Assembly: GCA_905183005.1 (NCBI GenBank)
Contig: CAJJDO010000040.1
Location: 468,385-532,384 of the forward strand
DNA from: Paramecium pentaurelia
Taxonomy: Eukaryota > Ciliophora > Oligohymenophorea > Peniculida > Parameciidae
Reading direction: 5' to 3'
Length of the DNA stretch: 64,000 nt
This document shows, in pieces, positions 47,592 to 59,920 of the stretch; position 1 is the stretch's first letter, and the number at the start of each line of letters is the position of its first letter. A program made the position numbers and the translations under genes. The notes beneath the pieces are model-generated. The model was not told the origin of the DNA. It saw only the letters and a list, made by a program, of their open reading frames with translations, and did not search any database.

Positions 47592-48900
47592 ATGACTGAC
47601 ATCTTAAAGAATCCCAAGGTGAGATAAATTATTCAAGATGTTGTAGGAGGATGTGCAAATTAAACTGCAACTGTACTTGAAATGACATTTGTGTAAATAT
47701 ACACTGCAGATGAAGGAAAGCATAAATTTCATGGATCTAATATTGCAGGAATTCTGTGCTTTTTAATAGACAGAAGAGAGGGAAAAGTAAAATAATATTT
47801 TATAGAAGTGTTTCTACTTAAGAGTTTATGATCCTGCAACTCTTTAAGTTCTATTTTCAATGGAACTTTGTTATGGAATCAAGGATTTTTGGTAACCTGT
47901 CCATGGAATTGCTAATTTCTATAGCATTCCGATTTCTAAAGGTTTTATTGGTTTCTTGTTTCCTAATGTTGATGAAGCAACAAAGATAACTTAAAAGATT
48001 TGCTCAAATGGTCCAACGAAACAATAATTATAAGAAATTAATGCTTAGATTGAAAAAGAGGAAAAGGAGAGAAAGAAACTTGAAAAATTAGAGAAAGAAA
48101 AGGGAACAGTTAAAGGTGTATTTAAAGACTTTTTTGGAATGAATAAACAAGTTGAGAAGGTATGAAATTATTTGATATCAATTAGTAAGTATAAGTTAGT
48201 GGTCCATCAGGATTCAAAAGAAATTAATTAACATTTAATCTTGACACTGGAGAAATTAACTTAGATGAATTGCCTCCTGAATTAATAAATGCCTTCTTAA
48301 AAGCAGGAATTACTAAAAAGGATTTATAAGATAAAAATCAAGCCAAGGAAATCTTTAAAGCTGTTGCTAATTTTAATGAAAATCCTACTGCTCCTCCTCC
48401 CCCTCCTCCACCTCCTCCATCAAAATAGCAATAATAATAACAAGTATATTTATAACTTAATTGAGTTCGTTCCACCCCCTCCTCCACCTCCTGCTAAAGG
48501 TGGTGCACCACCTCCTCCTCCTCCCCCTCCTCCTCCACCTCCTCCTCCTCCCAAAGGAGTTCCACCTCCCCCTAGAGGTCCTCCACCTCCCCCACCTCCT
48601 AAGCCAAGTGGATAACCCTAAATGACTTAGCCTAATTAATAATAATAATAGCAAGCTCCGAAATAACAACCTAAAAGTTAATCGAATAAAAATGATTTAT
48701 TGGCTGAGATTTAATAAGGTGTGAAGTTAAAACATGTTGAAAAGAATGAGTGTAAAGTGGAAATAAAAGAAATGGACAAAAAATAATAAGATGATTTATC
48801 AAGTTATTTAGCATAAATGATGGCTCAAAGAAGAGAATAATTAACTAAGAATAGAAAGGATAGCAGTGATAGTCATAATTCTGGTTGGTCTGATGATTGA
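47592..48900 (+). CDS. WASP-family actin nucleation promoter
   Basis: A 412-aa WASP-like protein, which activates the Arp2/3 complex to make branched actin. Domains: WH1/EVH1 (about 20-135; FYLRVYDPATLQVLFSMEL, then GFIGFLFPNVDEA); a basic linker; CRIB/GTPase-binding region (SGPSGFKRNQLTFNLDTG) with its helical tail; polyproline stretches with up to 15 prolines, separated by KGG; a WH2 motif (LLAEIQQGVKLKHVE); and an acidic C terminus ending in DSHNSGWSDD, with the Trp that docks on Arp2/3. Introns at 47787-47808 (a 19-nt form is also in frame), 48160-48185 and 48444-48465; 413 codons. The CRIB suggests control by Rho-type GTPases such as the one at 0.75 kb. Confidence 0.92.
48385..48610. repeat. 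CCT/CCA/CCC polyproline tract, a GC island
   Basis: A C-rich block encoding the proline-rich region of the WASP homologue. Its GC content is far above the rest of the window. It is coding, not an insertion. Confidence 0.9.
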
Positions 48901-49263
48901 GAAGATCATAATAATGATATAATGAAAATTAAATAAAATATAACCAATAAAATTATTCAAAGCTGAAATTTATATAAATAATTATAGAATTTGATGTTAA
49001 CATATTTAGAAATAATAATCTTTCAGTATTTAATGAATCTCAAGAATTTATTTGATGTCACTATAAGCCAAATTTTTATTTTTATTATCATTCCTCACTT
49101 TCAGTTTGGTTAATCAGTTAGAAAGTAGCTTATGATTAACATATTATGATGTTTAAATTATATAAATAATCATTGTTTATAAAAATAAAGTTAAAATATG
49201 AAATAAATAAAAAGTAAATATTTGAGATATTTATAAATAGTAATATAAATACATTATAATTTT
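48901..49263. other. Convergent intergenic, 363 bp
   Basis: Spacer between the 3' ends of the WASP gene (plus) and the Cdc20/Cdh1 gene (minus). No feature recognised. Confidence 0.4.
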
Positions 49264-50895
49264 TCATCTTATCATTTAAGGTAGTAAAACAGTATTGATT
49301 GGTTAAGCTTATTCTTTTCTTGGGAAAGCATTCCAAAATCTCAAAGTCTCATCTCCAGCTCCAGTCACTATAGTTTCTCCATCTGGTGACATTGCCAAAA
49401 ATAGGACTCTAGAAGTATGACCCATTAAAGTGGTAACCTAGAATTTGAATATCAAATACTTTTTATAAGGCAGGATATTTCCAACAAACTATTTAATTCA
49501 TACTATATCCATGAGTTGATACAAATTCATTTACATTTTTACTAAACATTAAATTACACACTTATGAACCAGTATCAATCCAATCTAATTATTGAGTAGT
49601 TAGAGTATTGAAAAATCTAATAGTTCTATCTGCAGTTCCTCCACCTGATGATAATAAACCATGTCTATGTGGAGACCAAGCAATAGCTTTTACAGCTGCC
49701 TAATGTTAATTAAATTTAGCTAATGGTATTTATGAGCCCATTCTCCAAACAAATAATTTATTATCATTTCCTCCTGAAGCCAATTAATATTCATCAGGTG
49801 ACCATTTTAATCCACAAACTTCTTATTTATGACCTTCAAATTTTCCAGTTTGTCTTTTTTATCTTGGATCATGTAAAATTATAGATCTATCTTTAGAACC
49901 TGAACATAAAGTCTATTTTATTATAATTAATTTACATTTCCACTCCAAGCCAAAGATCCAACTCTTGCAGAATGTCCTTCCAATATTTAAATTCTTTTCA
50001 TCTTCTCTTAATCATATATATGCACTTCTCCTGAACCAGTTCCTATAGCCAATTAATTTCCTTAAGGATTCCATATTAATGAACAAACCATATCATTATT
50101 ACCAAAATCACAAAACTTAGTTACTCTATTGTTATATGCTGACCACAAATAAACACATGAGGATAGAGCAACAGATAATACATTTTAAGAACTCCAATCT
50201 ATTAGATTTAAATAGAAATCATCTTATAATTAAGGAGCATCCAATACTTTAAATGGTACTTTACTTATCTTTCTTTAACTGAATTAATAATCTTAACTAT
50301 TTTAGTATTGTTCTCTATAATCCATTAAGTTTTAATAAGTTTCCAAAATAGCTGGATTTATGTCTGACAATATTTTTCGTTTTGAAGGAGTATTGTCAGC
50401 AAAATGCAATAAATTCTTTGATTCCCATTAAAGCTATTCACTTTATAATGGTTATCCGAACACATGCATCTTATAGATATCTTTCAGTGTAACATTTCCC
50501 TAGTCTTTGTAATCACTACCTTTTTATGGTTCTTAATTCTCTTCTTCAATCTCTCTATATTGAAATTCTTCATTCAAACTCTATTTCTATCCACTTCTCA
50601 AAGGAATATACCTACAGGTTTTTCCTTATTACATTTATTTCTTTGGGGTACTATCTTATTCTTATTCAATTTAGTCTATAGATTTAATAATTAGAATACC
50701 TCCCTATTAAGTACTTTGAATATCCACCTTATGAAGTAATCTAACAAGATCACTCATGTCACAAGTTTTAGATTTTGATAGATGTGAATTTTCTTTATTT
50801 TATTTTGATGGTGAAATTTGTAATTTATCTTCAAAACATGATACTTCTATATCAATATTACGCTATTAAAGCATTTTTACAGTATTCGTTGACAT
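49264..50895 (-). CDS. Cdc20/Cdh1-family APC/C activator
   Basis: A 520-aa WD40 protein that activates the anaphase-promoting ubiquitin ligase. The N-terminal C-box reads CRYIPLRSG (consensus D-R-[FY]-I-P-x-R, Cys replacing Asp). A KEN tripeptide lies near residue 33 (KQNKENSH). The C-terminal end is QMIR, providing the Ile-Arg tail that docks on APC/C TPR subunits. The propeller shows DDFYLNLIDWSSQNVLSVAL, CVYLWSAYNNRVTKF and the family-typical GTGSGEVHIYD, GHSARVGSLAWSGN, CSGSKDRSIILHDPR and GGNDNKLFVW. Introns at 50704-50727 (GTGGA start), 49913-49935 and 49438-49459; 521 codons. Which of Cdc20 or Cdh1 it is cannot be decided by eye, though GSKDRSI favours Cdh1. Confidence 0.93.
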
Positions 50896-52216
50896 TTTTT
50901 ATAAAGGGTATTTGCAAACAGATATTAATTTAATTTACGTTAAACTTTATTTTTAATCACACTTAAAAAGGCAAAATAAATATTATTTATAAGTTCTTGT
51001 TTAATCAATCATCATATCTGGTATTAATTATTTATCACTAAGTAATTGTGTTTAAAATTTCCATATATTTTCTAATATTAAATAATCGTTGAATTTTAGG
51101 TGTCATTTTTATTATAAGATCTATCTTAACAGACAATTAAAAATATGTTTTTTTTATTATCATTCATACATATCAATTATTGATAATTCACATTTCTCAA
51201 AAGTCTTAGGTAGATAATTAAGGAGTTGGAATTTGACAAATTAGTAATTATGATTAATAATATTCTCGTTTAATTTTGATGAAAATAGCACACATAATTT
51301 TACTTCCTTTATTTCTCAACAGAAATAAATCATTTAATAAAGGAGAGTGTAAAGATATTAGTAAATTATTTTTCAAAAGAAAATTATTAAATCTAAAATA
51401 TTATTAAATTTTTAACGAATTTTCAAGATATTTGTTCTATGGAAAATTTGCTTATCATAATTTTTGAAAATATATTTTATTTATCTAAAATAAATAAAGA
51501 TAAGTTACTATTTTACATTAATATCTTTTTATTGATTCATTTAATAATAGCACCATTGTATTGATAAATGAAAGGAAATTTATATTTGATTTCATTATTA
51601 TTACAATGATGCTATTATTGATAAGAACCTATATAAATAATATTCACCAATCATATTTAGAAATTATACCTATAATCTTTAAGTTTAATCAAATGATTAT
51701 CTTTTATGATAATAATTCTTCTAATTAGAAAACAATGATATTTATTTATAAAAATAAGGAATAATGTTTCTATTCTAATTAAAGAAAGATTATTACCTAA
51801 TAAAATTTGAGAAATTATAAATAATAATAAAATAAAGTATAAATCTTTTTAATTAATAATTGGTATTTGCATCTCTATTCAATTATGAACAGTTTCATTA
51901 ACAAAATTAATAAAAGATAATTAAAAGCTTAATAAAACATATTTAAAATAAACTAATTCAAACAAATAAGTTAATTTTAACAATTTTAGCTTATTGTTTT
52001 TTAAATAAACAAAATATTTGAAATTTTTCTATAATTTATGAATAAGAAAAGAATTTACATTTAAAAATTATTAAAGTATAGAAATGCAATTCAAATAAAA
52101 GATTTAGTTTAATTGCCTGTTAATTAGAATTTATTTAAATGTATTTTGGGGTAAATAACATAAATATTATAGTATTAATATATTATTTTTCTAATAAAAG
52201 TGATTATTAATTTATT
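50896..52216. other. Large intergenic region, 1.3 kb
   Basis: The longest apparently gene-free stretch in the window. It is very AT-rich with frequent in-phase TGA. It contains one hairpin (51543-51619), listed separately. It may hold an unrecognised ncRNA or regulatory DNA. Confidence 0.45.
51543..51619. repeat. Imperfect hairpin with about 30-bp arms
   Basis: The left arm (51543-51573, containing AATAATAGCACCATTGTA) and right arm (51590-51619, TACAATGATGCTATTATT) are complementary apart from a few mismatches and one bulge; the loop is 16 nt. A transcript would fold into a stem. Origin unknown. Confidence 0.6.
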
Positions 52217-53831
52217 ATGCATCAGAGGATGAAAAGTGATATTAGATTCGATTAACTTAAACTTGATTACTTATAAGGAAATAGTTCAAAAATACTAAAA
52301 TCAGAATAAGATTCAACCTAACCTTCATAAACATTAATATTTTAAGGAAACTTTCTTGAAAATAAAACAGACAGACAACTATCTCCTATAATAAATAGTT
52401 TTAGACCAAGACATAGATTAAAGTAATGCCAGTCTCTTGCTCTTGAGAATGACCCAGATCTTGAAGAGTTTTCTATTTGGGGTGATTTGGAAGAATTGCC
52501 AGTCGGAAATGATTAAAACAATCAATTAGTTTCTTTTTTGGAATTATACAAGTATCGATATGAAAAAACAACAAAGAAACCAGTTTCTTGTTATGATGTT
52601 ATTCTGATGACAAAAAAGTAAAATTAATGTTTATAAAGATCAGATTGATAAATAGACATTCAATAGCTAGATTAAAATATTATGGAATAAACAAAATAAA
52701 ATGGATAGATTTTAGAGACTGGAGTAGATCAAGCAATCTTAATTCTTTGTGATATTTTAATTTGTTTTAGATTTTGCTCTTAAATTTGATAATTAATATA
52801 AATTTCATGGGTAATATGTGCGAATATCATGCAAGAAATGTATAAAAAATAGTTATTGAAAAAGATTAATAATGAATAAAATATATAACCAAAGTTATTA
52901 GCATAGCATAGATTCTAAGATATAGGAATTTACTTAGATGCAGGAGACATAAAAAATGAAGAAGTTGATGTAATTGTAGCTTAAACAGATTTAAATTTAA
53001 AGGTATTAAAATAATATGTTATACCAGCTACCTTATTACTTGATAAATAATGTTTCACCTTAAACAAAATAGTAGTTGCTAAAATACATTTAATAGATTA
53101 GAGATAAATAAGCAGTATCTCATGGAGATGTTGTACATTCTCATGCTGCAGAAGTATCATAATTGTATTATTTTTATTAGTTAGAATTTGATTTTGTATT
53201 TTATTGCATATTACCAAATGAAGATGATGAACCAATGAAATTGGCTAGAAATCACAATCCTAAAAATTTAAACTTGAAATTACCAAAAAATGCTCATTAA
53301 AAATATTAGAAATAATTTATTTATGATTGCATGATGACTTGTCTTAAAGTAGCAGAAGAAATGGAAATTACATCAATATGTTTTCCTGTTATGAAATCAA
53401 CTAAATTTACAATATCTACAATTGCAACAATGCAAATGATTGCTGTTAAGAATTTTTTAGAAGAAAATGTTACAAAAATAAAATTCTTAAGTTAAGTTAG
53501 ATTTTGTATACAAGATGATAAAGATTAAGAATTATTCAAATGGGCTTTTGATAAGGTTTTTATGGACACAGATGATAGCAGTGAAGCAAGTGATGAAGAT
53601 TCACTTAATAACAATAGTGGTGGTAATAGTGGAAGTGGAAGTGCAGGTAATTCTTTGAGTAAGAATGTAATTATAAAATAATAATTTAAGACATTATATG
53701 AATTATAACCAACAGTTAAAAAACCTTAATAAAAGAATTTTGAAGAAGATGAATTTGTTAAGAGTTTTGGTGCTAATTATTATGATAAATTTGAGAGTCC
53801 TTAGAGTGTAAGTAGAAAATTATCTATTTGA
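52217..53831 (+). CDS. Macro-domain protein, reading frame partly unresolved
   Basis: The 3' part clearly encodes a macro (ADP-ribose-binding) domain: YLDAGDIKNEEVDVIVAQT, then QAVSHGDVVHSHAAE, and MTCLKVAEEMEITSICFPVM followed by a helix AVKNFLEE. The tail is Ser/Gly/Asn-rich and ends SVSRKLSI. A 25-nt intron at 53074-53098 fits well. The 5' part (ATG 52217) codes for a hydrophilic region with LEEFSIWGDLEELPVGND. Between about 52620 and 52850 the frame meets a TGA (about 52647) and must change phase. No single intron of normal size solves this. It may be two genes (the second starting near ATG 52830), a pseudogene, or a sequence error. Confidence 0.6.
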
Positions 53832-53870
53832 AAATATATTAATACTTTTATTTATAAATAATTGTTATAT

Positions 53871-54951
53871 ATGAAATTGTAATTTGATCAGAAGAGTGAT
53901 ATCATAATTTAAGATGAATTCAAAAATATTGATGTCTCTAATTGGTATGAATTTATCAGTATAAAAATATCTTATTAATATAGATATTATATTATTAAGT
54001 GTAGGTGCAAATTATTTATTGATTAATATTTTTCAGAAAATACAAAATTTATTTTTATGGAAAATGGATGATAGAAAAAATAATCCATCTAAAATGTTAA
54101 CTGTTAATTGCTTATTAGTAATCACAATAATATGTAAATTAAATAAATATCTAAGTTAAGATCTTTTCATGTTATTATTCAATAGCAGGTTATTTATTTA
54201 GTTAAATTTGGAATTGGAATTGCGAGTCATAAATATCATAATTAACTATCTCACCATCATTTTACATTATTATTTAAATTTTTTAAGTCTAAACTTTAAA
54301 CCTTACATTTTGTTTTTGCAGTAATTTGTGGCTTAAATTATGGAGAATGAAGTTGAGAATTGAACATAACAAATCCCTTTTAGATTTAACAAATATTGTA
54401 TAAATTTTTCTATCTGTATTAATCGTATTAATTCCGATTCTTACTATAGTTTCATTAATTTTAGAATCATATATTAATAACATTAGAGAATATTGTTTGG
54501 GTGCTTTAACTATGTTAAGTACAGTTTCTTTTGCTGTCATTTGTATTATTTTATATACAAAACTCAGAGATTAATATAATGTTGGTGATCGTTATAGAGC
54601 AGTAAAAATTATTGAATATTTTAGAATTTAAAATTTTTATCAATAGCAGTAATAAGTTGCACTCTATTTCGACCAACATTTAATTTTTTATTCTCTCAGG
54701 AATTCTTTTGGAAATTGAAACCAGGACTAGAATGCAATAAAGATGGTTTAATTACAATAAGTTTACCTGATTATGGGTTTAGATGGTATTTAATAAAAAG
54801 ATTTGTTAATAGGGCACTTTTCTAATTAATTTATACTTGTATCACAGATTTCATTCCTGTTTATATATTATCATTGTTATTCTCTCCAAATAAAACAAAG
54901 AGGAAAACTTTAGTAACTACTAGCAATAGTTCTGATTCTGGTTAAGAATGA
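53871..54951 (+). CDS. Seven-helix-like membrane protein, 336 aa
   Basis: Introns at 53959-53983, 54134-54155 and 54602-54624 give 337 codons with no internal TGA. Hydrophobic helices include FINIILLSVGANYLLINIF, LTVNCLLVITIIFKIFSCYY, PSFYIIIQIFQVQTLNLTF, IFLSVLIVLIPILTIVSLIL, CLGALTMLSTVSFAVICIIL, LKFLSIAVISCTLFRPTFNF and IYTCITDFIPVYILSLLFS, so about seven. Loops contain NWNCESQ and SNLWLKLWRMKLRI, the latter a basic cytosolic loop as in GPCRs. The C-terminal tail is short and Ser/Asn-rich. A receptor role is inferred from topology only; no GPCR family signature was found. Confidence 0.7.
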
Positions 54952-55061
54952 TTTAATTTTGTTATTAATTAAATATAATATTATCATAAATCTATAACAA
55001 TATTTTAGAAAATTATCTAAAATTTTTATTATTCATATATATATATATATATATATAATAA

Positions 55062-57719
55062 TCAACAATCTTATATTAAAGGTTAATGAATATTTGAATG
55101 TTCTACAGATTCATGAAATGATTATTCTGCATTTATGATTCTATTCAAATTTGATTCACATCCTGAATATGTAGCCTCTAGTTGCTGAATATCCATAAGT
55201 TGGGCTTATAATTAAATTAATATGTTACCTTATAATGAAATAGCATTTTTGAAATCTTCAGAATTTTAGCAGAATAATAATTTATAACTCAATTCTTCTA
55301 TATAAACAATTAAAATTAATTAATATGCACATTTATTAGTAGATATCTTTTTAATTATTAAATTCCAAATATTACATAATGGCATTGATTATACTAAATT
55401 TGTATAAAAAGATGAAAGAATATCAAAAAAAACATTTTCAACTGCAATGTCATAATTCTTACAATGTTACACAATTTCTTTATGCAAAACTTCCATATAT
55501 TACATAACAATTTCTTATGGACAAAAGAGAGTGTCTTCCTTAACTAAAGGAAAATGAACACTTCTCATTAATTCAACAAATCCAGTAAAAAGCCAAAATG
55601 CTTATGCTTCAGAATCAAATTTATTCCCAAAAACAGGTTTACTTAGATCGTATAAGAAATGAGGATGGCTGATACATATGAATTTATTAGCTACTTAAAA
55701 TAGTATTGTCAAAAAGGAGACATTTAATTAAATGGTTCTGACATTACAATAAATTAAAAATGAAATTAAAACTCCTTTACACTATTTATGTTGATTTTCT
55801 TAAACAAGAGGTAATTTATTTATGAATTCATCAACATCTTTTAGTAAAGGTAAACGTAAATTTGGAATAGATTTTATTTAATAATAAATCTAAACATTAT
55901 CTGTTACATCAGTAAATTCTAAATAATTTCTTTTGAGTATATCAGTCACAGGTTTAACTACCTTTTCTAAACTATCCAATTAAGAAAACCAATTTGCTGG
56001 TTAACACTTAGGTTATAAACATATATTCTCTATGTACAAACTCTAATATAAATTTTAGATATCATTCTAATATCTTTCTATTTCTAATCCATATTTTACT
56101 GTTTCAATAATAGGCAGCTAAACTTATTTAAATGAATTGTACAGGAGTTCTTTATTCCATCATTTTTATGCTAACCTTTCTTAATACGGCATTCAATTAT
56201 ATATATTTTAATCTATCAAGAAATATAGGATCTATATTTGAATGTTCTAGTAAATCCATTTCTACAAAAATCTTAGATTGCTCATATTCAAGTGCAATCC
56301 AAAATGAACGACCTTCATATAAATATTTAATAAGATCTTAGAATTAAATCCTTAATATTTTTGATGAAGTATTAGTTCCTTTAATATTTTATTTAATTAC
56401 TGATTGTATCAATTACTTAAAAATCGATATAATCTTTAAATCCCAAATTCTCAACTGTCATAAAAGTCTTCCCTTATAATCCAAGTAAACCATCTTTAAA
56501 ACACCAAGCAGTATAATCCTTTCTTCTTTATTGATTCATTTATGCAAGTAAGCGACAAATGAAATAAGGACTTTATTAAATATTATATTGTAATCCATCT
56601 AATATTTTAATACTTTCTATATCCTTAGTTTCTTCTGTTCTCTATTATGAATTTGACAAAATATACTTCAGATATGAATCTTAATTCTAATAATGGTCTT
56701 ATTAATTAAATATTGTTTTGAATGTACATCCTAATTATTTTTATTGAAAATTTCTTAGGATTGGTGTCATAAATAAATTAAGATCTTTATTACCAACCTG
56801 TTAGGAACTTTTATATTATAAATTTCTTTGGTTTTATATGATTTTCAACTAAATTTTATAACATTTAAATTCTTAATTTTTCTTTTTATATTCTCTCAAG
56901 TTCTAATTGCTCTTTATTTTATTGTAATTCTTGTTATTATTTTAGAGACATTTATTATAATTAATCTTAATAATCTTATTCATCTTTTAATATTTTCTGA
57001 CTTTTCTATAACCAAGTATTTATATGAAAACTCATCAATCTTTTTTCTTATTAGATAAAATAATCGCCATCCACATATGCTCTTTATTTTTTTAATTTAT
57101 TCAATTCTATTGCTTATTGATTTAATTATTAAGCAAATTTTAATGCCCATATAAAAGTGAATTTATCTTCATATTCATGAAAACAATATTCAAAACATTT
57201 GGCTACTTATTTTGGTTTTTATTATAATAATCTTTCAATTATCAAATATCTCTACCATTTAAATGCTTAATTTTCTTCCTTAACATAAATAAAGACAATT
57301 GAATGATCTTTCTCAAATTCAATTGATAATCTAGCTTTATCTCCTTACTTATCATGCCATGTATTTTGATGATTTACCTTATTTTCTACAGATATTGCTT
57401 TAAAAAGTGGAAATTATTTGACTGGTTTATGATCTTTCATTTAAAATAGAATATGCTTATCAAATCTAACTTATCTTTCTAAACTGCTTCCAATTACTCT
57501 ACTTATCTTATACATTTTCAATTCTTGTTTACGTTATTCAGTATTCAAACAAAGATCTTAAGACATATTTTCATAACTTGACTCTTATATTATTTTTTAG
57601 TTTTCTGAAAATTGCTATTTTAAAGATGCTACAAGAAGACTTTGATATTCATGTTTAGAATTTAATAGCCATCCTGCTTTAATGTTATGAATATTACACA
57701 TTTACGACTAATTATTCAT
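55062..57719 (-). CDS. TBC-like (Rab-GAP) protein
   Basis: A protein of roughly 850 aa. The N-terminal region includes RLSIEFEKDHSIVFIYVKEE and WQRYLIIERLLQQKPKQ. A Gln/Glu coiled coil follows (QQEQLQQNKEQLE type). The C-terminal half resembles a TBC domain: CKGVLISFLIYCNVRT, SEAQAFWLFTGFVELMRS, EVLHKEIVQHCKNYDIAVEN and VFFDILSSFYTNLVQSMPL with IWNLII, following the usual TBC order (E-x-x-AFW, then hydrophobic helices, then a W). The Arg/Gln fingers were not located. At least four short introns are needed (one near 56640, others near 56390, 56350 and 56180); not all were fixed, so the exon map is incomplete. Its stop converges with the preceding gene, 110 bp away. Confidence 0.6.
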
Positions 57720-58718
57720 ATCAATTAAATATATTTATATTAGATTATATTAAATTTGTTGATTGGCTTATTATTCAATAGGATTTAAGATTAATTATTG
57801 TAAAATAGTAATACTCTATCAACTCTTATTATTATTAATTTCTAGTTTAAAACCTAATTTTTTCAATTTTTTCATTGAACTCAAAAGACTTACTTTTTAT
57901 TGTTTTTTTCCATTTTTTTAATTTATTAAATTATTAAATACATTAATACATTAGGAATAAAATATCTATAAATAAAATTTATGAATATACGTTGAGCTAG
58001 TTATGAAAACTTGTAAAAAGCTTATTGTTTATTCAAATAGTTACCAATTTATTTATTAAAATTACTTATCAATAACCGTATATTTATAATGTTATACAAA
58101 AAAATCAACTTTAGATTATTGTTTAACATATATTTGAATTTGATTTAGACAATTTATAAAACACTTTACTTTTACAAATAAATTAAATACAAACTTGAAT
58201 TATGGTTGCTAGTTGTTTTATGAATTTATTTAAATTAAATTATTCTAAATAATACTCTCTAACAGGTTTGCCTATTTTTACTTGTTAAAGTTCTTTTAAA
58301 TCGATAATTAAAGAAATTAAATTTCAAAAAAAAGGCATTTAGAGAAAATTCAAATAAAATTGAGACTTTAAAAATTGAAAAAAAAGATATTTTATTTTAT
58401 TCTAATAAATCCTTAATTATTATTAATATCTATTACCCAAATGATTTTTTTAGAAAATCTCTAAGAGTTTACTTATTTTAAAAACAATAATATTAATAAA
58501 ATATTCAGAATTCCTTATATTTAATATGTTATTGATTTGATATGTATTTTTACATATGATATATTTATAAAATAAGTAAAAATTGGAGGAAAACAATTAT
58601 TACATGTAAAAAATAGATGTTAAATATAATTTTATTTATTTCTAGATTATTTAAATGATTTAGCTCTGATTATAATTTATTCTTTAAAATATTATTTTTA
58701 TTAATTCCATCTAATTAC
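57720..58718. other. Divergent intergenic, 1.0 kb
   Basis: AT-rich region between the TBC-like gene (minus) and Rab11 (plus). No gene recognised; both promoters presumably lie here. Confidence 0.4.
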
Positions 58719-59439
58719 ATGCAACATAGAACTGAAGACTATGATTTACTTTATAAGTTAGTTTTAATAGGTATTAATTCAATTCTATTTAAAGGGGACT
58801 CTGGTGTTGGAAAAACCAACATTCTCAATTAATTTACAAGAGGCGAATTCTTACAAGATTCCAAAACCACAATAGGAGTAAAATATTTAATTTATCATTT
58901 AATTTAGGTTGAGTTTGCTTCAAAGAATGTCATGATAGATGATAAAACCATAAAAGCATAAATTTGGGATACAGCTGGCCAAGAGAGATACAGAGCTATT
59001 ACATCAGCTTATTATAGAGGAGCAGTTGGAGCAATGATTATTTATGATATTACTAAATCATTAACATTTGAAAATGTAGATAAATGGATGAAAGTAATTA
59101 TTTTAGCAAAATATAAGGAATTGAAAGAAAATGCAGACCCTTCCTTATAAATTATGATCGTCGGAAATAAAACTGATTAAAAACATATCCGATAAGTAGC
59201 TACTGATTGTGCTATTGCTTATGCTTAACGAAATGGAGTGGCATTTATTGAAACAAGTGCTAAAGATGGAACAAATGTAGAAGAGGCCTTTAAAAATATT
59301 TTACAATGTATTAATAAAATCTAATTTCAAAGAGATATATAAATCAGCTAAGGTTGTTAAACCAACTCCATAACCTACTAAGTTCATTGTTGCAGATACA
59401 GATGTGGTTAAACCAGAAAAGTCTTCAGGTTGCTGTTGA
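58719..59439 (+). CDS. RAB11: Rab11-family small GTPase
   Basis: A 205-aa Rab11 homologue; in ciliates as elsewhere, Rab11 controls recycling-endosome and contractile-vacuole or phagosome traffic. It shows the Rab11 pattern: [60 protein letters not shown] then YYRGAVGAMIIYDITK, NKTD, and ETSAKDGTNVEEAF. The C terminus SSGCC is the geranylgeranylation site. Introns at 58771-58794, 58878-58907, 59094-59117 and 59308-59332 (24-30 nt) restore 206 codons. A very good match to the family. Confidence 0.96.
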
Positions 59440-59920
59440 TATTGAAAAATTATTTGTTATTTGTTATTTACAATCAAATATCATTAAATTTTATATTCGA
59501 AAGTCACAAACTATATGATTTCTTTTTAAACTTACTTGTCAGAATCATTCAGTATTTATAAATATATTGCCATATAATATTTCAACTCTGGGATATACAA
59601 CTGATATTAGTATATGTTTGAAGTCATCAAAGAGACATTGAATCATTATATAACTTCCAGCATATTTAACTAATAAAATAAATAAAGTAAACTTTATTAA
59701 TAAAATTTGATAGAGATGTTCTGAAAATTTATCATTTTTCTAAATTACAAATACTATAATAAATTTCTTTCATAATTCTTAAATGCAAAGAGTAAAGATA
59801 TTTATTCCATAGTTTAAATAATGATGTAGAATTCTTTTTAATTATTTACCAGAATAGATCAGTTATTTATGATTATTTAAATTGCAAATATTAATAAAAT
59901 GATATGACATTAATTATTCA
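59440..59920. other. Intergenic, 481 bp
   Basis: AT-rich spacer with no recognised feature. Confidence 0.4.

Noticed and set aside
48457..48669. Arg/Trp-rich ORF on the minus strand
   Set aside because: It is the antisense of the polyproline tract of the WASP homologue.
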